A stretch of DNA of 64,000 nt, taken from NCBI GenBank assembly GCA_964481655.1, contig CAYZVO010000001.1, positions 75,968 through 139,967 on the forward strand, written 5' to 3'. Position numbers and translations under genes: made by a program. The notes beneath the pieces are model-generated. The model worked only from the letters and a program-made list of their open reading frames with translations, was not told the origin of the DNA and ran no database searches. Positions within the stretch are counted from its first letter, which is position 1. Each line of letters starts with the position of its first letter. This DNA is from CALDOK01 sp964481655. Its GTDB lineage: Bacteria; Myxococcota_A; UBA796; JAFGLY01. Positions 26,642 to 35,508 of the stretch are shown piece after piece.

Positions 26642-27748
26642 GTGTCCCTCCGCGTCAGCGCCTCCGGCGAGCAGACCAGCCTGTCCGAGCGCAAGCGTCG
26701 GGCCGGCCAGCGCCTGCTGCTGACCCTGTCGGAGCCCCGGCTCGGCTACGACCAGCGCGCGCTGCTGGCGGAGCTGCAGCCCGCTGGCTTCGTCGTGGAT
26801 CCCACCGGGGCCGACGAGCCCGGCCAGCTGCGGGAGCTGGCCGCCGAGCTGACCGCCCGCCTGCCGCCGGCCTTGCCGCCGGTCCTCTGTGCCCGCCACG
26901 ACGTCGGGCGCCCCTGCCCCGGGGCCACCGAGCAGCCGCCGCTGCGCTGGCTCGCGGGCGCCGACGACCCGGCCCTCACCCGCGCGGTCGGCCGGGCCTG
27001 GCGGCGGGAGCTGGCCGCCATGGGCTTTCACCTGCAGCTGGGGCCCCGCTGTGAGCTCGAGCCTGCCGCCAGCGAGACCCTCCCCGCCGGCCCCGATGAG
27101 CTCGGATCGCTGCTCGCGGGAGACGATCCGCCGCGCACCGCCCGCACCATCGGCGCCTTCGTGCACGACGAGCCGGGCGACGCCTGCGCTGCCTGTCCTT
27201 GCTTCGCCCAAGGCTGGCTGCGGGACGGCCGGCTGGTGGCCTGGGAGAAGGAGCTGCCCGGGCTGGGGGCCGCGGCCCGCGCCCGGGGGGCGGCCGCGGG
27301 GCGCGGCGGCGCGCCGGCGCTGCTGCTGGGCTGGGGCCGCTGGCCGGCCTTCGACGAGCAGCGGCCGGTCTGGGCGACCGAAGGCCTGATGCTGGGGCAG
27401 CTGCGCCAGCGCCTGGGCTTCGGTGGTCTGCTGCTGGCCGAGGACCCGAGCATCGCGCCGGAGGCCGAACGCCTGCGGGTGGCCGACCTGCTCCGCGACG
27501 CGCTGGCCGCCAGCCTGGATCTGTGGATCCTCCAGCCGCGAGCCGAGCGGCAGGTCGCCCTCTACGAGGCCCTGGTGCGGCTCCAGGAGCGCCACCCCAT
27601 CCTGGACACGGTCATGGATCTCACCACCAAGCGCCTGCTGCGCGGTCGTGAGCGGCTGATGCTCCACCGCGTCCGCCCCGGCCTCGAGGTCGTGGACCAC
27701 CGCTCCCACCGCGACCTGGTGCTGCTGGCGCGCGCCCGCGGGAGCTGA
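26642..27748 (+). CDS. GH3 N-terminal-domain-like protein, probably non-catalytic
   Basis: A 368-residue protein from a GTG start. The order of blocks follows the NagZ-type glycoside hydrolase 3 barrel: QRLLLTLSE, AELQPAGFVVDP, LPPVLCARHDVGRP for the substrate-binding loop, AWRRELAAMGFHLQLGP, and ALLLGWGRWPAFD ... LRQRLGFGGLLLAED. Key residues differ from active enzymes. The KHFPGHG dyad loop is replaced by AFVHDEPGD, and the S-D-D of the nucleophile segment reads A-E-D. It therefore probably binds rather than cleaves amino-sugar glycans, or has shifted activity. No signal peptide is seen. It is 12 nt downstream of the small secreted protein. The family call is my inference from pattern and is not certain. 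Confidence 0.55.
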   Translation: MSLRVSASGEQTSLSERKRRAGQRLLLTLSEPRLGYDQRALLAELQPAGFVVDPTGADEPGQLRELAAELTARLPPALPPVLCARHDVGRPCPGATEQPPLRWLAGADDPALTRAVGRAWRRELAAMGFHLQLGPRCELEPAASETLPAGPDELGSLLAGDDPPRTARTIGAFVHDEPGDACAACPCFAQGWLRDGRLVAWEKELPGLGAAARARGAAAGRGGAPALLLGWGRWPAFDEQRPVWATEGLMLGQLRQRLGFGGLLLAEDPSIAPEAERLRVADLLRDALAASLDLWILQPRAERQVALYEALVRLQERHPILDTVMDLTTKRLLRGRERLMLHRVRPGLEVVDHRSHRDLVLLARARGS

Positions 27749-28561
27749 TCAGTGGCGGGGCCCCTTCTCTGAGGGGAAGCAGCGAGCCTTCTGGAAGTGC
27801 TGCAGGGTCTGGATGAGCCGCGGGTGATCGGGCGCGGTGCCCGTGCCGATGGTGGCGGAGGCCCATGAGGGGCTCAGCTCGGAGCGCTCGGTGGCGCAGA
27901 GGGCGTCCTGGTGGCCCGGGGGCTTCATGGCTTCGTTGAGCCAGCCGCGGAAGCTGGTCTCGGCGGTCATCCAGCAGGTCTCCCGCTCGGTCTCGGGGAC
28001 CTGCTCGCAGACCCCCACCGCGATGTGGCGCGCGCGCTCGAAGGCCACCTGGTAGGCGTGCTGCCAGAAGTGTTTGGACAGCTCGGGCTGGCCACCGAAG
28101 GCCTCCACCCAGCGGTCGTGGATCACCTGCACCCTGTCGTGGTCGTCCACCATCACGCGGATGCCGTCGTCGCCGACGGCCTGCCGAAGCTCCAGCTGCC
28201 ACAGGTGGTTGGAGCAGTCGCGCATGAAGATGCCCGCGTGGGCGCAGAGCTGGGCCGCCCGCTCGAGCTCGCTCTGGGTCCGGGCGCGCTCCGCCGCCAC
28301 GAAGTAGCACTCGTCGCGCCACTGGCCTTCGGCGATCTCGGCGCACAGGCTCTCGGGATCCACGCCCTCGAGCACCCCTGTCCGGCTGGCCAGGGCCGAC
28401 AGGCAGTCGGAGCGCAGGGCTTCGTCCCCGATGGCGCGGCAGTGGGCCAGCCGTTGCTCGGGTTCTCCACGGGTGACCCCGGCCAGGTAGTGCTCGCGGT
28501 CACCCTGGTCGTCACCGCTGGACCCGTCGCCCGAGCAGGCCACCAGGCCTGCCAGCAGCAT
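27749..28561 (-). CDS. putative lipoprotein with regularly spaced cysteines
   Basis: A roughly 270-residue predicted lipoprotein with lipobox GLVAC near residue 9 from ATG 28561, or residue 18 from an alternative GTG at 28588 that gives a more normal signal peptide. The mature protein is helical and contains about ten cysteines in Cys-x(n)-Cys helical hairpin spacing (HCRAIGDEALRSDC, LCAEIAEGQWRDEC, LCAHAGIFMRDC, VCEQVPETERETC). This suggests disulfide-bonded helix pairs. I do not recognise a family. It abuts the GH3-like gene tail to tail with no intergenic base. Confidence 0.65.
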   Translation of the reverse strand: MLLAGLVACSGDGSSGDDQGDREHYLAGVTRGEPEQRLAHCRAIGDEALRSDCLSALASRTGVLEGVDPESLCAEIAEGQWRDECYFVAAERARTQSELERAAQLCAHAGIFMRDCSNHLWQLELRQAVGDDGIRVMVDDHDRVQVIHDRWVEAFGGQPELSKHFWQHAYQVAFERARHIAVGVCEQVPETERETCWMTAETSFRGWLNEAMKPPGHQDALCATERSELSPSWASATIGTGTAPDHPRLIQTLQHFQKARCFPSEKGPRH

Positions 28562-28690
28562 CGAGCGCACGGGGAGGGCTGGGAACACAGGCCGATCACG
28601 GTAGCCCGTAGTGCCCTCGGCTTCCCCTCGCGGGCCCCCTTGCGTATGATCCACGTCTTCCAACCCGCAGCGCGGACAACGGAGAGACTC

Positions 28691-29158
28691 ATGCGCAAGC
28701 TGTTCGGACTGGTGGCCCTCGCCCTGTTCCTGGTGATCGGCTGTGGCAAGAAGGCCGAGCCCGAGGCCGCGGCCGATGGCCCCGCCGTCACCGCTGACCT
28801 GGCCCGGCTGGTGGTCATCCGCAAGGAGGTCGTCGGCACCGCCGAGAAGCCCACCTACCGGGGGGTGATCACGGTTCAGAACGGCTTCCAGGGCGAGATC
28901 ACCCTCGATCGCGTGGAGTACGGCGGCACCGTCGGACGCCACACCATGCCCGACAGCATCGAGCAGCTGGACATGGTGGTGCCCGGTGGCAGCTCCACCG
29001 AGCTGCGCCTGGATGTGCAGTTCGGCTGGAAGGACGACGCCCCGATGAACTTCCAGCAGGGCACCCTGACCGGCACGGTCTACTACCGCGGTCCCAAGGG
29101 CAAGATGCGTCAGCTGCCCTTCGCGGTCGACGGCCAGCTGACCATCCGCGGCCAGTAG
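28691..29158 (+). CDS. putative lipoprotein with LEA-type-2-like beta domain
   Basis: A 155-residue predicted lipoprotein. The signal peptide ends in LVIGC, followed by GKKAEPEAAADG. The mature domain (ARLVVIRKEVVGTAEKPTY ... VQNGFQGEITLDRVEYGG ... FAVDGQLTIRG) reads as an immunoglobulin-like sandwich with the strand order of LEA-2/water-stress domains; that resemblance is tentative. ATG 28691 follows GGAGAGACTC, giving a good ribosome binding site. It is 6 nt before a small secreted protein gene and probably co-transcribed with it. Confidence 0.68.
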   Translation: MRKLFGLVALALFLVIGCGKKAEPEAAADGPAVTADLARLVVIRKEVVGTAEKPTYRGVITVQNGFQGEITLDRVEYGGTVGRHTMPDSIEQLDMVVPGGSSTELRLDVQFGWKDDAPMNFQQGTLTGTVYYRGPKGKMRQLPFAVDGQLTIRGQ

Positions 29159-29164
29159 GCCGCC

Positions 29165-29704
29165 GTGCTCCCGCTCGGTGTCGCCCTGCTGTGGGCGGGT
29201 GTGAGCGTGGTGGGCGCCGAGCAGCTCGGTGACGCCCCGGCCTGCCCCGAGCTGCAGTCACCTCCCGAGCACCTGCAGGTGGCCTGGGTCACCCCGGTGC
29301 GCAAGCGCGCCCGTGGCCGCAGCTCCCTGTCCGTGGTGCGGGTGTCCGAGCTGCGCACCTGGGTCCAGGCTGCCGGCGCCGACCAGGCGCGCACCCTGCA
29401 GGCCCTGGGCATCGTCGGCCCCCGCGGCAAGGTCCGCAAGCGCTACAAGATCACCCTCTTCGACGTCTCCGCCGACCTGCTCTGCCGACCCGTGGAGCAC
29501 ACACCGGAGGGCGAGGATGCCTATGGCCTGCCCGCCTGTCCGGGGGGCCGGCAGCTGGGGGTGCGCTGGGAGACCGGCTGCGGCAGCTCCGTGGACACGA
29601 CCACCGACGAGCCCGGCTTCGACCTGTACCGCGTGCTGTGGCGGGACGCGGCCCGCGCTGGGTTCTGCGTGATGCCCCTCGAGCGCTTCCTCGAGGGGGC
29701 CTGA
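29165..29704 (+). CDS. secreted hypothetical protein
   Basis: A 179-residue protein starting at GTG 29165 with a signal peptide (LPLGVALLWAGVSVVGAEQ). It contains cysteines (ACPEL, LLCRPVE, PACPGG, GCGSS, GFCVMP) consistent with disulfides in the periplasm. A basic patch (VRKRARGRS, GKVRKRYK) is notable. I recognise no family. It probably shares a transcript with the preceding lipoprotein and converges on the second dehydrogenase gene with 3 nt between stops. Confidence 0.6.
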   Translation: MLPLGVALLWAGVSVVGAEQLGDAPACPELQSPPEHLQVAWVTPVRKRARGRSSLSVVRVSELRTWVQAAGADQARTLQALGIVGPRGKVRKRYKITLFDVSADLLCRPVEHTPEGEDAYGLPACPGGRQLGVRWETGCGSSVDTTTDEPGFDLYRVLWRDAARAGFCVMPLERFLEGA

Positions 29705-29707
29705 GGG

Positions 29708-30709
29708 TCACTTGGCGGCGTAGGCCGCGGCCCTGGTGGCGTCGATGCCGCCGGTGATGGAGACCATGGCGGCGTAGCCGGCCTCCTGCAGCGCGATGTC
29801 CACCAGATGCGGCGTGCTCTGCAGCTCCATGGTGCCCACCATCTTCCCGGGCGGCGAGGCGTAGAAGCCGCCGCTCATCGCGGTGCCGAAGCTCGTGGCG
29901 TCCAGGTAGCGGCGGGCGCCGTCGGCCACACTGCCGCTGACGCCGAGCGCGGGCCCCAGCAGCGTCATGGCGGGCACCACCACGAAGCGCATGAAGAACG
30001 GCATGTTGCGCGAGAAGCCCGTGCCCATCGCGGCCCCGGGGGAGACGGCCACGACCACGGTGCCCGCGGGGACCCTGCGGGCCATGGCGGCGGCCCACCA
30101 GGCGACCAGGGCCTTGGCGGTGGCGTAGGCCCGGTTGGGGTCGTAGCGGCCCCAGCTGCGGCCCCGGGCCAGGGCCTCGATGGTCCTGGCCAGGTCCCCG
30201 TCGTAGTCGGCCTCGGCGATGTGGCGGACGTTCTCCACCTCCATGCCCATGCCCGGCAGGTCGGAGCGCGCGGCCTCGGAGCCGGCGATGATGACCCGGG
30301 CGTCCTCGGCCAGCAGATCCGCGGCCATCAGCCCGACGGTCAGGGCGTGGTGGCCCACCAGGGTGGAGGCGTAGGCCAGATCGATGCCGTCGCTGTTGGT
30401 GGTGAGCTGCGGGCGGACCATGCCCGCGTTGAGCAGCAGCACCGAGATGGTGCGGCCGCGCTCGGCGAGGGTCCGCACCGCCTCCCGGGCCGAGCTCAGC
30501 TCCGAGGTGTCGATGGTGAGGGTCTCGAAGACATCCACGCGGCAACGATCCATCAGGCGCACCCGGGCGTCCCGGGCCTTGTCGCGATCGCGGCAGGCGA
30601 GGATGACCCGGCCGTAGCCGGCGTCGCAGAGCTGGGCTGCGGCCTCGAAGCCGAGCCCCGAGTTCGCGCCGGTGACCAGCGCGACGCGGTGTTCGTTGGG
30701 ATGGGACAT
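29708..30709 (-). CDS. short-chain dehydrogenase/reductase
   Basis: A 333-residue SDR-family oxidoreductase. It starts at the ATG at 30709 (MSHPNEHRVALVTGANSGLG), with a GGAGGTGTCC ribosome binding site upstream. The cofactor motif TGANSGLG is near residue 13, LLLNAGMV near 90 and the catalytic Tyr-x3-Lys in YATAK near 175. The substrate loop and C-terminal extension (PFFMRFVVVPAMTLLG) are hydrophobic, which suggests a lipophilic substrate or membrane association. It resembles protochlorophyllide reductase-like and retinol dehydrogenase-like SDRs. It is divergent from the DUF1460 cluster. Confidence 0.85.
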   Translation of the reverse strand: MSHPNEHRVALVTGANSGLGFEAAAQLCDAGYGRVILACRDRDKARDARVRLMDRCRVDVFETLTIDTSELSSAREAVRTLAERGRTISVLLLNAGMVRPQLTTNSDGIDLAYASTLVGHHALTVGLMAADLLAEDARVIIAGSEAARSDLPGMGMEVENVRHIAEADYDGDLARTIEALARGRSWGRYDPNRAYATAKALVAWWAAAMARRVPAGTVVVAVSPGAAMGTGFSRNMPFFMRFVVVPAMTLLGPALGVSGSVADGARRYLDATSFGTAMSGGFYASPPGKMVGTMELQSTPHLVDIALQEAGYAAMVSITGGIDATRAAAYAAK

Positions 30710-30867
30710 GGACACCTCCGGACTGGATCGGCTCCACGATAGACGCGCCGGCTGCCCGGGGGCGCGTCGGGACCCGGATCGTCCGTTCTTCGGTGGGAAC
30801 GCCCACACTCGGCCCAGCCGCGCTGTCGGCGCCCCGCAGCGGTTAGGCTGGCCTCCGAGGACCCGCC

Positions 30868-31608
30868 GTGCCCCACGACTCCCCACCCGTGCCCCTCGAC
30901 GCCGATCCCCGCGAGGTGGAGCGCCTGCTGGCGCTGGCCGCGGCCCAGCCGGACCTGCCGTCGCGGCTCGAGGCCCTCACCGGGGCCCTGCTGGGCCGGC
31001 CCTACGTCGTCGGCTCCCTGGTCGGGGGCCCCGAGGAACCCGAGCGCCTCGTCACCCGGCTCGACGCCTTCGACTGCGTCACCTACTGCGACGCCGTCAT
31101 CGCCCTGGCCACCGCGGGCGCCTCCGACGACTTCGCCCCGCGCCTGCGGGCCCTGCGCTACCGCGGGGGGCGGCTGGGCTGGCGTGAACGCAACCACTAC
31201 ACCCACCGCTGGCTGGCCAACAACGTGCGCGCGGGCTCGCTCGAGCCGCTGCTGCCGGAGCGCTGGGCCTTCGCGGGAGAGCCCCGCACCCTGGACGTCC
31301 TCGAGGGCTATCCGGCGCTGCCCTGGCGGCCCCGCTACCTGCCCTGGAGCGAGCGGGAGGCCCTCGCGGGGGTCGCCCGCAGCGGGGACTGGCTCGGCTT
31401 CGTCTCCCATCGCCCACGGCTCGACACCTTCCACGTCGGGATGCTGATCGTCGAGGACCAGCTCATGGTCCGGCACGCCTCCCGCAGCCGCGGGCGGGTC
31501 ATCCAGGAGCCCCTGGACCACTGCATGGTGGCCTGGGACGTCCCCGGATTGCTCGTCGCCCGCCCCCTCCATCCATCCTCCATCCCGCCCCTGGGAGAGA
31601 CCCCGTGA
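30868..31608 (+). CDS. DUF1460 family putative cell-wall amidase
   Basis: A 246-residue protein starting at GTG. It matches the DUF1460 family, NlpC/P60-like cysteine peptidases acting on muropeptides. Family blocks are LLGRPYVVGSLVGGPEEPE, the active-site FDCVTYCDAVIAL (Cys near residue 71), RYRGGRLGWRERNHYTHRW, the catalytic His in DTFHVGMLI and VRHASR. No signal peptide is visible, unlike many relatives, so action on cytosolic peptides during recycling is possible. A TAGGCT sequence 22 nt upstream may be a -10 element. The last codon overlaps the GTG of the next gene, the first of three couplings in this cluster. Confidence 0.82.
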   Translation: MPHDSPPVPLDADPREVERLLALAAAQPDLPSRLEALTGALLGRPYVVGSLVGGPEEPERLVTRLDAFDCVTYCDAVIALATAGASDDFAPRLRALRYRGGRLGWRERNHYTHRWLANNVRAGSLEPLLPERWAFAGEPRTLDVLEGYPALPWRPRYLPWSEREALAGVARSGDWLGFVSHRPRLDTFHVGMLIVEDQLMVRHASRSRGRVIQEPLDHCMVAWDVPGLLVARPLHPSSIPPLGETP

Positions 31609-33080
31609 AGCCCATCACCGCTCTGATCGCCACCGCCAGCCACAGCGATGCCCTGCCCCTCGTCCGCCGCCTGGCGGCCACCGGCCTGGTGAAGGCCGTC
31701 GTGCTGCAGCTGCCTCCGGACAGTGACACCCCCCCGGACACCATGGCCGGGCTGCCCTGCCGCGCCCTGTCCAGCGCCGAGCCCGGCTCCGCGTCGGTGC
31801 TCGGGCCCCTGGTCGCTGGGCTCGAGACCCCGTGGCTGTTGCGGGTGGAGGCCCGCGGCCTGCTCGATCCGCAGCCCTGGGGCCTCGCGCGCCTGCTGCA
31901 GGCCGGTGAGGCCAGCGGCGCCGCGCTGGTTTTCGGCGACTACCTCGACGAGCGCGATGGCGCGCTGGTCCCCCACCCCCTGGCGGACTGGCAGCCGGGC
32001 AGCCTCCAGGACAGCTTCGACCTCGGCCCCTGGTCCCTGTGGTCCATGGCCCGGGCGCGAGCGGGCCTCGCCGAGCAGCCCCTCGCCGACGACCTGCGCT
32101 GGCACGCCTGGTACCACCTGCGCCTGGCCGCCACCCGCCAGGCCCCGGCGCTGCGGGTGCCCGAACCCCTCGCGGTGCTGCGGCCCCTCGCCGTCCGCAA
32201 GACCGGACAGAAGGTCTTCGACTACCTCACCGCCGCCCGCGAGGCCCAGGTCGAGGCCGAGGAGGTCTTCACCGCCCACCTGAAGGTCTGCGGAGCGTTC
32301 TTGCCTGGACCGTTCCGGCCCTTCGAGCCCCGGGCCCCCGGCTTCCCGGTCGAGGCTTCGGTGATCATCCCGGTGCGCAACCGGGTTGTGACCGTGGGCG
32401 ACGCTGTGCGCTCGGCCCTGTCCCAGCAGGCCAGCTTTCCCTTCAACGTCATCGTGGTGGACAACCACTCCACCGACGGCACCACCGCGATCCTCGAGGA
32501 CATCGCCAGCGCGGACCCGCGCCTGGTGCACGTGGTGCCCGACCGCATGGATCTGGGCATCGGTGGCTGCTGGAACGTGGGCCTGTTCCACCCCCGCTGC
32601 GGTCGCTACATCGTGCAGCTGGATTCGGATGATCTCTACTCGGGCACCGACACCCTCGAGCGCATGGTGACGCTGCTGAGAGATGAGCAGTGCGGCATGG
32701 CCGTGGGCAGCTACACCCTGGTGGACATGGACCTGAACGAGATCCCCCCGGGGCTCATCGACCACCGGGAGTGGACCGACGACAACGGGCCCAACAATGC
32801 CCTCCGCATCGGCGGGCTGGGCGCGCCGCGGGCCTTCGCCACCGAGCTGGTCCGCCAGACCCCCTTCCCCAACGCCAGCTACGGAGAGGACTACGCCGTG
32901 GTGCTGCGCATCAGCCGGGAGTGGAAGGTCGGGCGCATCTACGACTCGCTCTACCTGTGCCGCCGCTGGGAGGACAACAGCGACGCCGATCTGCCCCCCG
33001 AGGTGGCCGCCCGCTACCAGGTCTACAAGGATCGCCTCCGCACCCTGGAGCTGCAGGCCCGCGCGGCGGAGCGCCTGTGA
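31605..33080 (+). CDS. family 2 glycosyltransferase with unusual N-terminal half
   Basis: A 491-residue cytosolic protein. The C-terminal half is a GT-A family 2 transferase starting ASVIIPVRNRVVTVGDAV at about residue 248, with VDNHSTDGT and the metal/nucleotide DxD-type motif QLDSDDLYSG. The acceptor segment NASYGEDYAVVLRIS contains the ED pair typical of GT2. The N-terminal half (about residues 1-225) reads like a second, degenerate transferase-like domain (LVFGDYLDERDG, DLRWHAWYHLRL). GTG 31605 overlaps the previous stop (GTGA) and its own stop overlaps the next GTG. The fixed order with DUF1460, DUF4922 and SpoIID suggests a cell-wall sugar substrate, which is inference. Confidence 0.85.
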   Translation: MKPITALIATASHSDALPLVRRLAATGLVKAVVLQLPPDSDTPPDTMAGLPCRALSSAEPGSASVLGPLVAGLETPWLLRVEARGLLDPQPWGLARLLQAGEASGAALVFGDYLDERDGALVPHPLADWQPGSLQDSFDLGPWSLWSMARARAGLAEQPLADDLRWHAWYHLRLAATRQAPALRVPEPLAVLRPLAVRKTGQKVFDYLTAAREAQVEAEEVFTAHLKVCGAFLPGPFRPFEPRAPGFPVEASVIIPVRNRVVTVGDAVRSALSQQASFPFNVIVVDNHSTDGTTAILEDIASADPRLVHVVPDRMDLGIGGCWNVGLFHPRCGRYIVQLDSDDLYSGTDTLERMVTLLRDEQCGMAVGSYTLVDMDLNEIPPGLIDHREWTDDNGPNNALRIGGLGAPRAFATELVRQTPFPNASYGEDYAVVLRISREWKVGRIYDSLYLCRRWEDNSDADLPPEVAARYQVYKDRLRTLELQARAAERL

Positions 33081-34120
33081 GCACGCCGGCCGGCCAGGCG
33101 GACGGTGGCTGGGCCGGCCGCTTCGTGCCCCGGGGCGTGCTGCCGACCGGCAGCGCGACCTCCCTCGGGGCGCGGCTGGTGCCCTTCATGGACTGGCAGG
33201 CGGGCTGCTGGCCGCGGCTGGCCGACGCCCTGGCGGGGCTCGAGGCCGTGCGCACCCGGCGCTTCGAGCTCGACGGGCGGCCCGTCGTGGCCCAGTTCAA
33301 CCCCGGCCGGGCGGTCTCCACCACGGCCAAGGTCGACGCCGCCAGCATCCAGCAGCGGCCCTGCTTCCTCTGTCCGGCCAACCTGCCCGAGCCGGAGAAG
33401 GGCCTGGCGTTCGGGCGCCACTGGGTGCTGCTGGCCAACCCGGCCCCCATCTTGCCGCTGCACTTCGTGCTGGCCCACCGGGAGCACCGGCCCCAGCGCG
33501 TGGTGGACGCGGTCCCCACCATGGTGGCCCTGGCCGAGCGCACCGCCGGCCACGCCGCCTGCATCTACAACGGGCCGGCCTGCGGAGCCTCCGCCCCGGA
33601 CCACCTGCACCTGCAGGCCGTGAAGTCCGGGCTGCTGCCCGAGGAGCTCGCCGCCTGGCGGGCTGTTGACGGTCATGGGCCCGCCCCCTGGCTCGACCGC
33701 CCGCGGCTCCGTGCCTGGCAGGTCCCGGGACCCGGGCCTGTGGCGCTGGGGTTCTTCGGGCACGCGCGCAGCGTCGAGCGCGCCCTGCTCGCGGCCGTGG
33801 ACGCCCTGGCCATGGTGCTGGGGGAGCCGGACGAGCCTCGGCTGAACCTGCTGACCAGCGGGCGCAAGGACGGGGTGCTGGCCCTGCTCTTCCCCCGGGC
33901 CGCCCACCGCCCTGCTTGCTACAGCGCCCCCGAGCCCGGGCGGCGCCTCATCAGCCCTGGCGCCATCGACATGGCTGGGCTGCTGGTCACCGTGCGCGAG
34001 GCGGACTTCGAGGCCCTCGACGCCTCGCTGATCCGCACCATCTACAGTGAGACCTCGCTGGAGCCCCAGGCCCTGGCCCCGGTCCGCGATCTGCTCGAGA
34101 GGAGACTCGCCCATGCCTGA
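33077..34120 (+). CDS. DUF4922 protein, HIT-superfamily nucleotidyl/phosphorylase-like
   Basis: A 347-residue protein starting at GTG 33077. The blocks FNPGRAVSTTAKVDAASIQQ, RPCFLCPANLP, NPAPILPLHFVLAHREHRPQ and the histidine triad HLHLQ (near residues 176-180) match DUF4922, related to GDP-L-galactose phosphorylase (VTC2) in the HIT superfamily. Members are expected to transfer nucleotidyl groups or cleave sugar-nucleotides, with the central His as nucleophile. It has no signal peptide. Its start overlaps the GT2 stop by 4 nt and its end overlaps the SpoIID gene by 8 nt. A role in activating or salvaging a sugar released by its neighbours is inferred. Confidence 0.78.
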   Translation: MSTPAGQADGGWAGRFVPRGVLPTGSATSLGARLVPFMDWQAGCWPRLADALAGLEAVRTRRFELDGRPVVAQFNPGRAVSTTAKVDAASIQQRPCFLCPANLPEPEKGLAFGRHWVLLANPAPILPLHFVLAHREHRPQRVVDAVPTMVALAERTAGHAACIYNGPACGASAPDHLHLQAVKSGLLPEELAAWRAVDGHGPAPWLDRPRLRAWQVPGPGPVALGFFGHARSVERALLAAVDALAMVLGEPDEPRLNLLTSGRKDGVLALLFPRAAHRPACYSAPEPGRRLISPGAIDMAGLLVTVREADFEALDASLIRTIYSETSLEPQALAPVRDLLERRLAHA

Positions 34121-35495
34121 GCCCCGCCTCCGCGTCGGCCTCATCCAGGGTCGCGACACCCTGCGCTTCCGCCTCGACGGCCTCTTCCACCTGCTGGTGG
34201 ACGGCGCCGAGGCCCCCGTCGCCCGCGTGGGTGGCCGCTGGAGGGTGGTCAGCGGCTCCGAGGGCATCGCCCTGTGGCGCCACGGCGCCGAAGAGCCCTT
34301 CGCCCAGGGCCGCCACATGGTTCTGCGGCCCCTGGTCGAGGAGCGCTCGGCCTTCCTGCTGTTCGACATGACCGTCGGCGTCGACTTCCACTGGGAGCAC
34401 GACGAGGACCTGAGCTTCACGGGCTCCCTGTGCCTGGAGCTGCGCGAGGGCGACCTCATGGACGCCGTCAACGAGGTGAGCCTCGAGGACTACCTGCTGT
34501 CGGTGATCTCCTCGGAGATGAGCGCCCGCTGTCCGCCGGCCCTGCTCGAGGCCCACGCCGTGATCTCCCGCTCCTGGCTGCTGGCCCAGCTCGAGGCCAG
34601 GGGGGTCGCCCCGATCCCCCCCGGGGATGCCACACACCTGCCCGAGCAGCGCGACGACGGCCTGCACGTCCAGCGCTGGTACGACCGCGAGGATCACGCC
34701 TTCTTCGATGTCTGCGCCGACGACCACTGCCAGCGCTACCAGGGGGTCACCCGGGCGTTCTCCGATGAGGCCACCGCCGCCGTGCAGGCCACCCGCGGCG
34801 AGGTGCTGGTGAGCCAGGGCGCGGTCTGCGACGCCCGCTTCTCCAAGTGCTGCGGCGGCTACACCGAGCTGTTCTCGAGCGCCTGGGGGCCGGACGATCC
34901 CTCCTACCTGCAGGCCTTCCCCGATCTCCCCGAGGGCGAGCAGCCCGCCTACGAGCTGCCCCTGACCGACGAGGACCACGCGGTGGCCTTCATCCGCGGG
35001 GCGCCCCCGGCCTTCTGCAACACCCAGGACCGGGCCGTGCTCGAGAAGCTTTTGCCGGAGCTGGACCACGACACCAAGGACTTCTACCGCTGGGAGCAGC
35101 TCATCGAGCAGGATGAGCTGCAGGGGCTGTTGAAGGACAAGCTGGGCCTCGAGCTCAGCGCGATCCTGGCCCTCGAGCCGGTGGAGCGGGGCCCCTCGGG
35201 GCGTCTGGTGAAGCTGGCCATCGTCGGCGAGCGGGGCCGCGCGGTGATCGGCAAGGAGCTCGAGATCCGCCGCGCCCTGTCACCCACCCACCTGTACGCA
35301 TCGGCCTTCGTGGTCGACGCCGAGGGCGGGGACGACGGACCGCCGGCCCGCTTCCGCCTGCGGGGGGCCGGCTGGGGCCACGGCGTCGGGCTCTGCCAGA
35401 TCGGGGCGGCGGTGATGGCCGAGCGCGGCTACCACGCCCGCGCCATCCTGGCCCACTACTACCGAGGGGCGACCCTCGAGCAGCGCTACGACTGA
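34113..35495 (+). CDS. SpoIID/LytB-domain protein, putative peptidoglycan lytic enzyme
   Basis: A 460-residue protein of the SpoIID/LytB family. Diagnostic blocks are VSLEDYLLSVISSEM, ALLEAHAVISRSWLLAQLE, FSKCCGGYTELFSSAWG and the C-terminal GAGWGHGVGLCQIGA with HYYRGA. The Glu in SSEMS is the residue expected for lytic transglycosylase activity of SpoIID. Unlike SpoIID it has no membrane anchor or clear signal peptide, so it may act on cytosolic muropeptides or be exported by another route. It ends the four-gene coupled unit. The combination with DUF1460 and DUF4922 resembles arrangements I associate with Bacteroidota, which would fit horizontal sharing. Confidence 0.85.
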   Translation: MPEPRLRVGLIQGRDTLRFRLDGLFHLLVDGAEAPVARVGGRWRVVSGSEGIALWRHGAEEPFAQGRHMVLRPLVEERSAFLLFDMTVGVDFHWEHDEDLSFTGSLCLELREGDLMDAVNEVSLEDYLLSVISSEMSARCPPALLEAHAVISRSWLLAQLEARGVAPIPPGDATHLPEQRDDGLHVQRWYDREDHAFFDVCADDHCQRYQGVTRAFSDEATAAVQATRGEVLVSQGAVCDARFSKCCGGYTELFSSAWGPDDPSYLQAFPDLPEGEQPAYELPLTDEDHAVAFIRGAPPAFCNTQDRAVLEKLLPELDHDTKDFYRWEQLIEQDELQGLLKDKLGLELSAILALEPVERGPSGRLVKLAIVGERGRAVIGKELEIRRALSPTHLYASAFVVDAEGGDDGPPARFRLRGAGWGHGVGLCQIGAAVMAERGYHARAILAHYYRGATLEQRYD

Positions 35496-35508
35496 TCGGT
35501 CGTGCCCG

